8,410 bases of DNA, from the NCBI GenBank assembly GCA_964540005.1, contig CAZILN010000215.1, forward strand, positions 1 through 8,410, in the 5' to 3' direction. A program made the position numbers and the translations under genes. Shown here piece after piece: positions 7,026 through 8,410 of this stretch. Each line of letters begins with the position of its first letter. The stretch's first letter is position 1. Under the pieces are notes generated by a model. It saw only the letters and a program-made list of their open reading frames with translations. It was not told where the DNA came from and made no database searches. The DNA is from CAZILN01 sp964540005. GTDB lineage: Bacteria > Bacteroidota > Bacteroidia > Bacteroidales > SM23-62.

Positions 7026-7919
7026 TTATTTTTTATTTTCAAGAACTTTAATCTTGTTCTCCGCAATGTTTAACAGATACTGGCCGTACTGGTTCTTGCC
7101 GAGTTCACGGGCAAGCATCAGCAACTGATCACGGTTGATGAATCCCCTTTGATAGGCTATTTCTTCTAAGCAGGAGATTTTCAGGCCCTGTCTTGTTTCA
7201 ATGGTATGAATATAATTTGATGCCTGTAATAAACTCTCATGGGTGCCGGTATCCAGCCAGGCCATTCCGCGTCCCAATAACTTGATTTTAAGCCTGTTTT
7301 CATACAGAAACAGCCGGTTCAGGTCAGTGATCTCAAGTTCACCCCTTGGGGAAGGTTTCAGAGATTTCGCCTTTTCGATTACATCATTTGAGTAGAAATA
7401 CAATCCGGTTACAGCGTAGTTACTCTTGGGCTTTGTAGGTTTTTCTTCAATACTCAATACCTTGCCTTCACTTGTGAATTCAACCACCCCGTAACGTTCC
7501 GGATCATTTACATAATAGCCGAAAACGACTGCCCCGTCTTTTAACCCGGCAGTTTCGAGCAGTTCATGTCCAAATCCATGACCATAGAAAATATTGTCAC
7601 CAAGTATGAGGCACACATTATCACTCCCGATGAATTTTTCCCCTATAATAAATGCCTGTGCCAGTCCGTCGGGAGAAGGCTGTATTTCGTATGTAAGCGA
7701 TATCCCGAACTGATCCCCCTTACCCAGGAGATTCTCATAAAGGTGGATGTCATCAGGGGTGGATATGATGAGTATTTCCCTGATACCCGCAAGCATCAGC
7801 ACGGAAAGGGGGTAATAGATCATTGGTTTATCGTATACCGGAATGATCTGCTTGGAAATACTTTTTGTCAAAGGATAAAGCCTGGTCCCGGCTCCGCCCG
7901 CTAAAATTATGCCTCGCAT
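7026..7919 (-). CDS. rfbA: Glucose-1-phosphate thymidylyltransferase
   Basis: Joins dTTP and glucose-1-phosphate to give dTDP-glucose and pyrophosphate, the first committed step to dTDP-L-rhamnose. From the ATG at 7919 the protein has 297 residues, standard for RmlA. Motifs: the nucleotidyltransferase loop GGAGTRLYPLT (8-18) with Lys23, VYDKPMIYYPLS (28-39), QPSPDGLAQA (80-89), LGDNIFYG (106-113, metal-binding Asp108), EEKP (158-161), GELEITD (193-199) and LDTGTHESL (222-230, metal-binding Asp223). An in-frame TTG at 7925 would add two residues; the ATG is preferred because the family begins MxGIILAGG. The start is two bases after the stop of the upstream decarboxylase (TGATAATG), so translation is probably coupled. 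The C-terminal extension after about residue 240 is typical and shapes the allosteric dTDP-rhamnose feedback site in the family. Confidence 0.96.
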   Translation of the reverse strand: MRGIILAGGAGTRLYPLTKSISKQIIPVYDKPMIYYPLSVLMLAGIREILIISTPDDIHLYENLLGKGDQFGISLTYEIQPSPDGLAQAFIIGEKFIGSDNVCLILGDNIFYGHGFGHELLETAGLKDGAVVFGYYVNDPERYGVVEFTSEGKVLSIEEKPTKPKSNYAVTGLYFYSNDVIEKAKSLKPSPRGELEITDLNRLFLYENRLKIKLLGRGMAWLDTGTHESLLQASNYIHTIETRQGLKISCLEEIAYQRGFINRDQLLMLARELGKNQYGQYLLNIAENKIKVLENKK

Positions 7920-7921
7920 TA

Positions 7922-8410
7922 TCAAAGAATTTTGTTAAAATAGTCTATGGTTTTTTTGAGCCCGTCTTCAAGCTGAATGCCTGGTTCCCATCCGTCAAGC
8001 AGCGTTTTTGCCAGAGTGATATCAGGGCATCTCCGGCTGGGATCATCTTCAGGCAGGTCCCTGTAATCAATTTTTGATGCGGAGTCAGTCATCTTCAGAA
8101 CCAGCTGCGCCAGTTCCATGATCGTGAATTCTGAAGGATTTCCCATGTTTACCGGTCCGGTTACATCATCCTCAGTATTCATCATTCTGATCAAACCTTC
8201 CAACAGGTCATCAATGTACTGGAAACTCCTGGTCTGGGAGCCATCACCGTAAATGGTCAGATCCTGGTTCTTAATGGCCTGAACGACAAAATTTGATATT
8301 ACCCTGCCATCGTTGGCATCCATTCTCGGACCATAGGTATTAAAGATCCGGACTATTTTTATCTTAACGTCATTTTGCCGGTGATAATCCATACAAAGGG
8401 TTTCGGCGCA
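7922..8410 (-). CDS. UDP-glucuronate decarboxylase (UDP-xylose synthase), 5' end cut off
   Basis: C-terminal 162 residues of an extended short-chain dehydrogenase; the reading frame stays open to the window edge, so the true start lies outside. The ATG at 8392 is internal, because the codons before it read CAETLC, the family sequence that follows the catalytic YxxxK. Signatures of UDP-xylose synthases: RIFNTYGPRM, DGRVISNF, YGDGSQTRSFQY, NMGNPSEFTIMELAQL, DDPSRRCPDITLAK and GWEPG. These match human UXS1 closely and differ from RfbB dehydratases. The enzyme oxidises and decarboxylates UDP-glucuronate to UDP-xylose using bound NAD+. The Rossmann domain and catalytic Tyr/Lys are not in the window, so integrity of the active site cannot be judged. 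There is one extra Asp before GWEP compared with UXS1. Its stop is two bases from the rfbA start, placing it in the same operon. A related UDP-sugar SDR is the main alternative. Confidence 0.88.
   Translation of the reverse strand, partial: CAETLCMDYHRQNDVKIKIVRIFNTYGPRMDANDGRVISNFVVQAIKNQDLTIYGDGSQTRSFQYIDDLLEGLIRMMNTEDDVTGPVNMGNPSEFTIMELAQLVLKMTDSASKIDYRDLPEDDPSRRCPDITLAKTLLDGWEPGIQLEDGLKKTIDYFNKIL

Larger units (their letters stand above)
3416..8410 (-). other. Predicted nucleotide-sugar operon: uxs-rfbA-rfbC-rfbD-mutase-yjbQ
   Basis: Six codirectional genes. Junctions are TGATAATG (decarboxylase to rfbA, 2-base gap), TAAAATG (rfbA to rfbC, 1-base gap), TAATG (rfbC to rfbD, 1-base overlap), ATGA (rfbD to mutase, 4-base overlap) and a 20-base gap before yjbQ. 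No room exists for internal promoters or terminators outside coding sequence, so a single message with coupled translation is inferred. The promoter must lie beyond the right edge. The set covers glucose-6-P to glucose-1-P, then dTDP-glucose, and the last two steps to dTDP-L-rhamnose, plus UDP-xylose formation. The RfbB step is missing from the visible part. Confidence 0.85.

Noticed and set aside
7566..7904. Plus-strand open frame of 112 codons opposite rfbA
   Set aside because: It mirrors the conserved rfbA coding sequence. Its composition looks like reverse translation noise and it has no domain.
7922..8392. Treating the decarboxylase as a complete 156-residue gene starting at 8392
   Set aside because: The frame is open upstream to 8410 and encodes the conserved CAETLC segment that follows the catalytic site. 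The gene is cut by the window edge, not short.

Overview
The window looks like chromosomal DNA of a Bacteroidota (Bacteroidetes) bacterium. Three things point there. First, it carries a very large periplasmic-propeller (Reg_prop/Y_Y_Y) sensor kinase of the type typical of that phylum. Second, gene starts have A/T-rich upstream regions with no clear Shine-Dalgarno sequence. Third, it has a compact nucleotide-sugar operon like those in surface-polysaccharide loci of this group. The genus cannot be read from the sequence.

Left part, plus strand (8-3325): one gene for a membrane histidine kinase. It has a signal peptide, fourteen Reg_prop blades (most simply two seven-bladed propellers), a Y_Y_Y domain, one transmembrane helix, a coiled-coil linker, and HisKA and HATPase_c domains. 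It stops after the ATPase domain. It therefore lacks the receiver and AraC-type DNA-binding domains of the hybrid (HTCS) kinases it resembles, and no response regulator is visible here. A 90-base convergent spacer (3326-3415) follows, with no convincing terminator.

Right part, minus strand (8410 down to 3416): six tightly packed genes read right to left. They are a UDP-glucuronate decarboxylase/UDP-xylose synthase (5' end cut by the window edge), rfbA, rfbC, rfbD, an alpha-phosphohexomutase and a YjbQ-family protein. The first five junctions are 4-base or 1-base overlaps, gaps of 1-2 bases, or a 20-base gap, so one transcript with translational coupling is likely. The mutase can supply glucose-1-phosphate. 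RfbA activates it to dTDP-glucose, and RfbC and RfbD finish dTDP-L-rhamnose. The intermediate 4,6-dehydratase step (RfbB) is not in the window and may lie just upstream. The decarboxylase adds UDP-xylose from UDP-glucuronate. Together these suggest precursors for a rhamnose- and xylose-containing surface glycan. YjbQ, at the end of the unit, has no obvious link to sugars.

No RNA gene, mobile element, CRISPR array or origin was found. The genes belong to known families. The points worth a second look are the orphan architecture of the kinase, the gene content and packing of the sugar operon, and two start-site choices. I see no strong case for an undescribed system.
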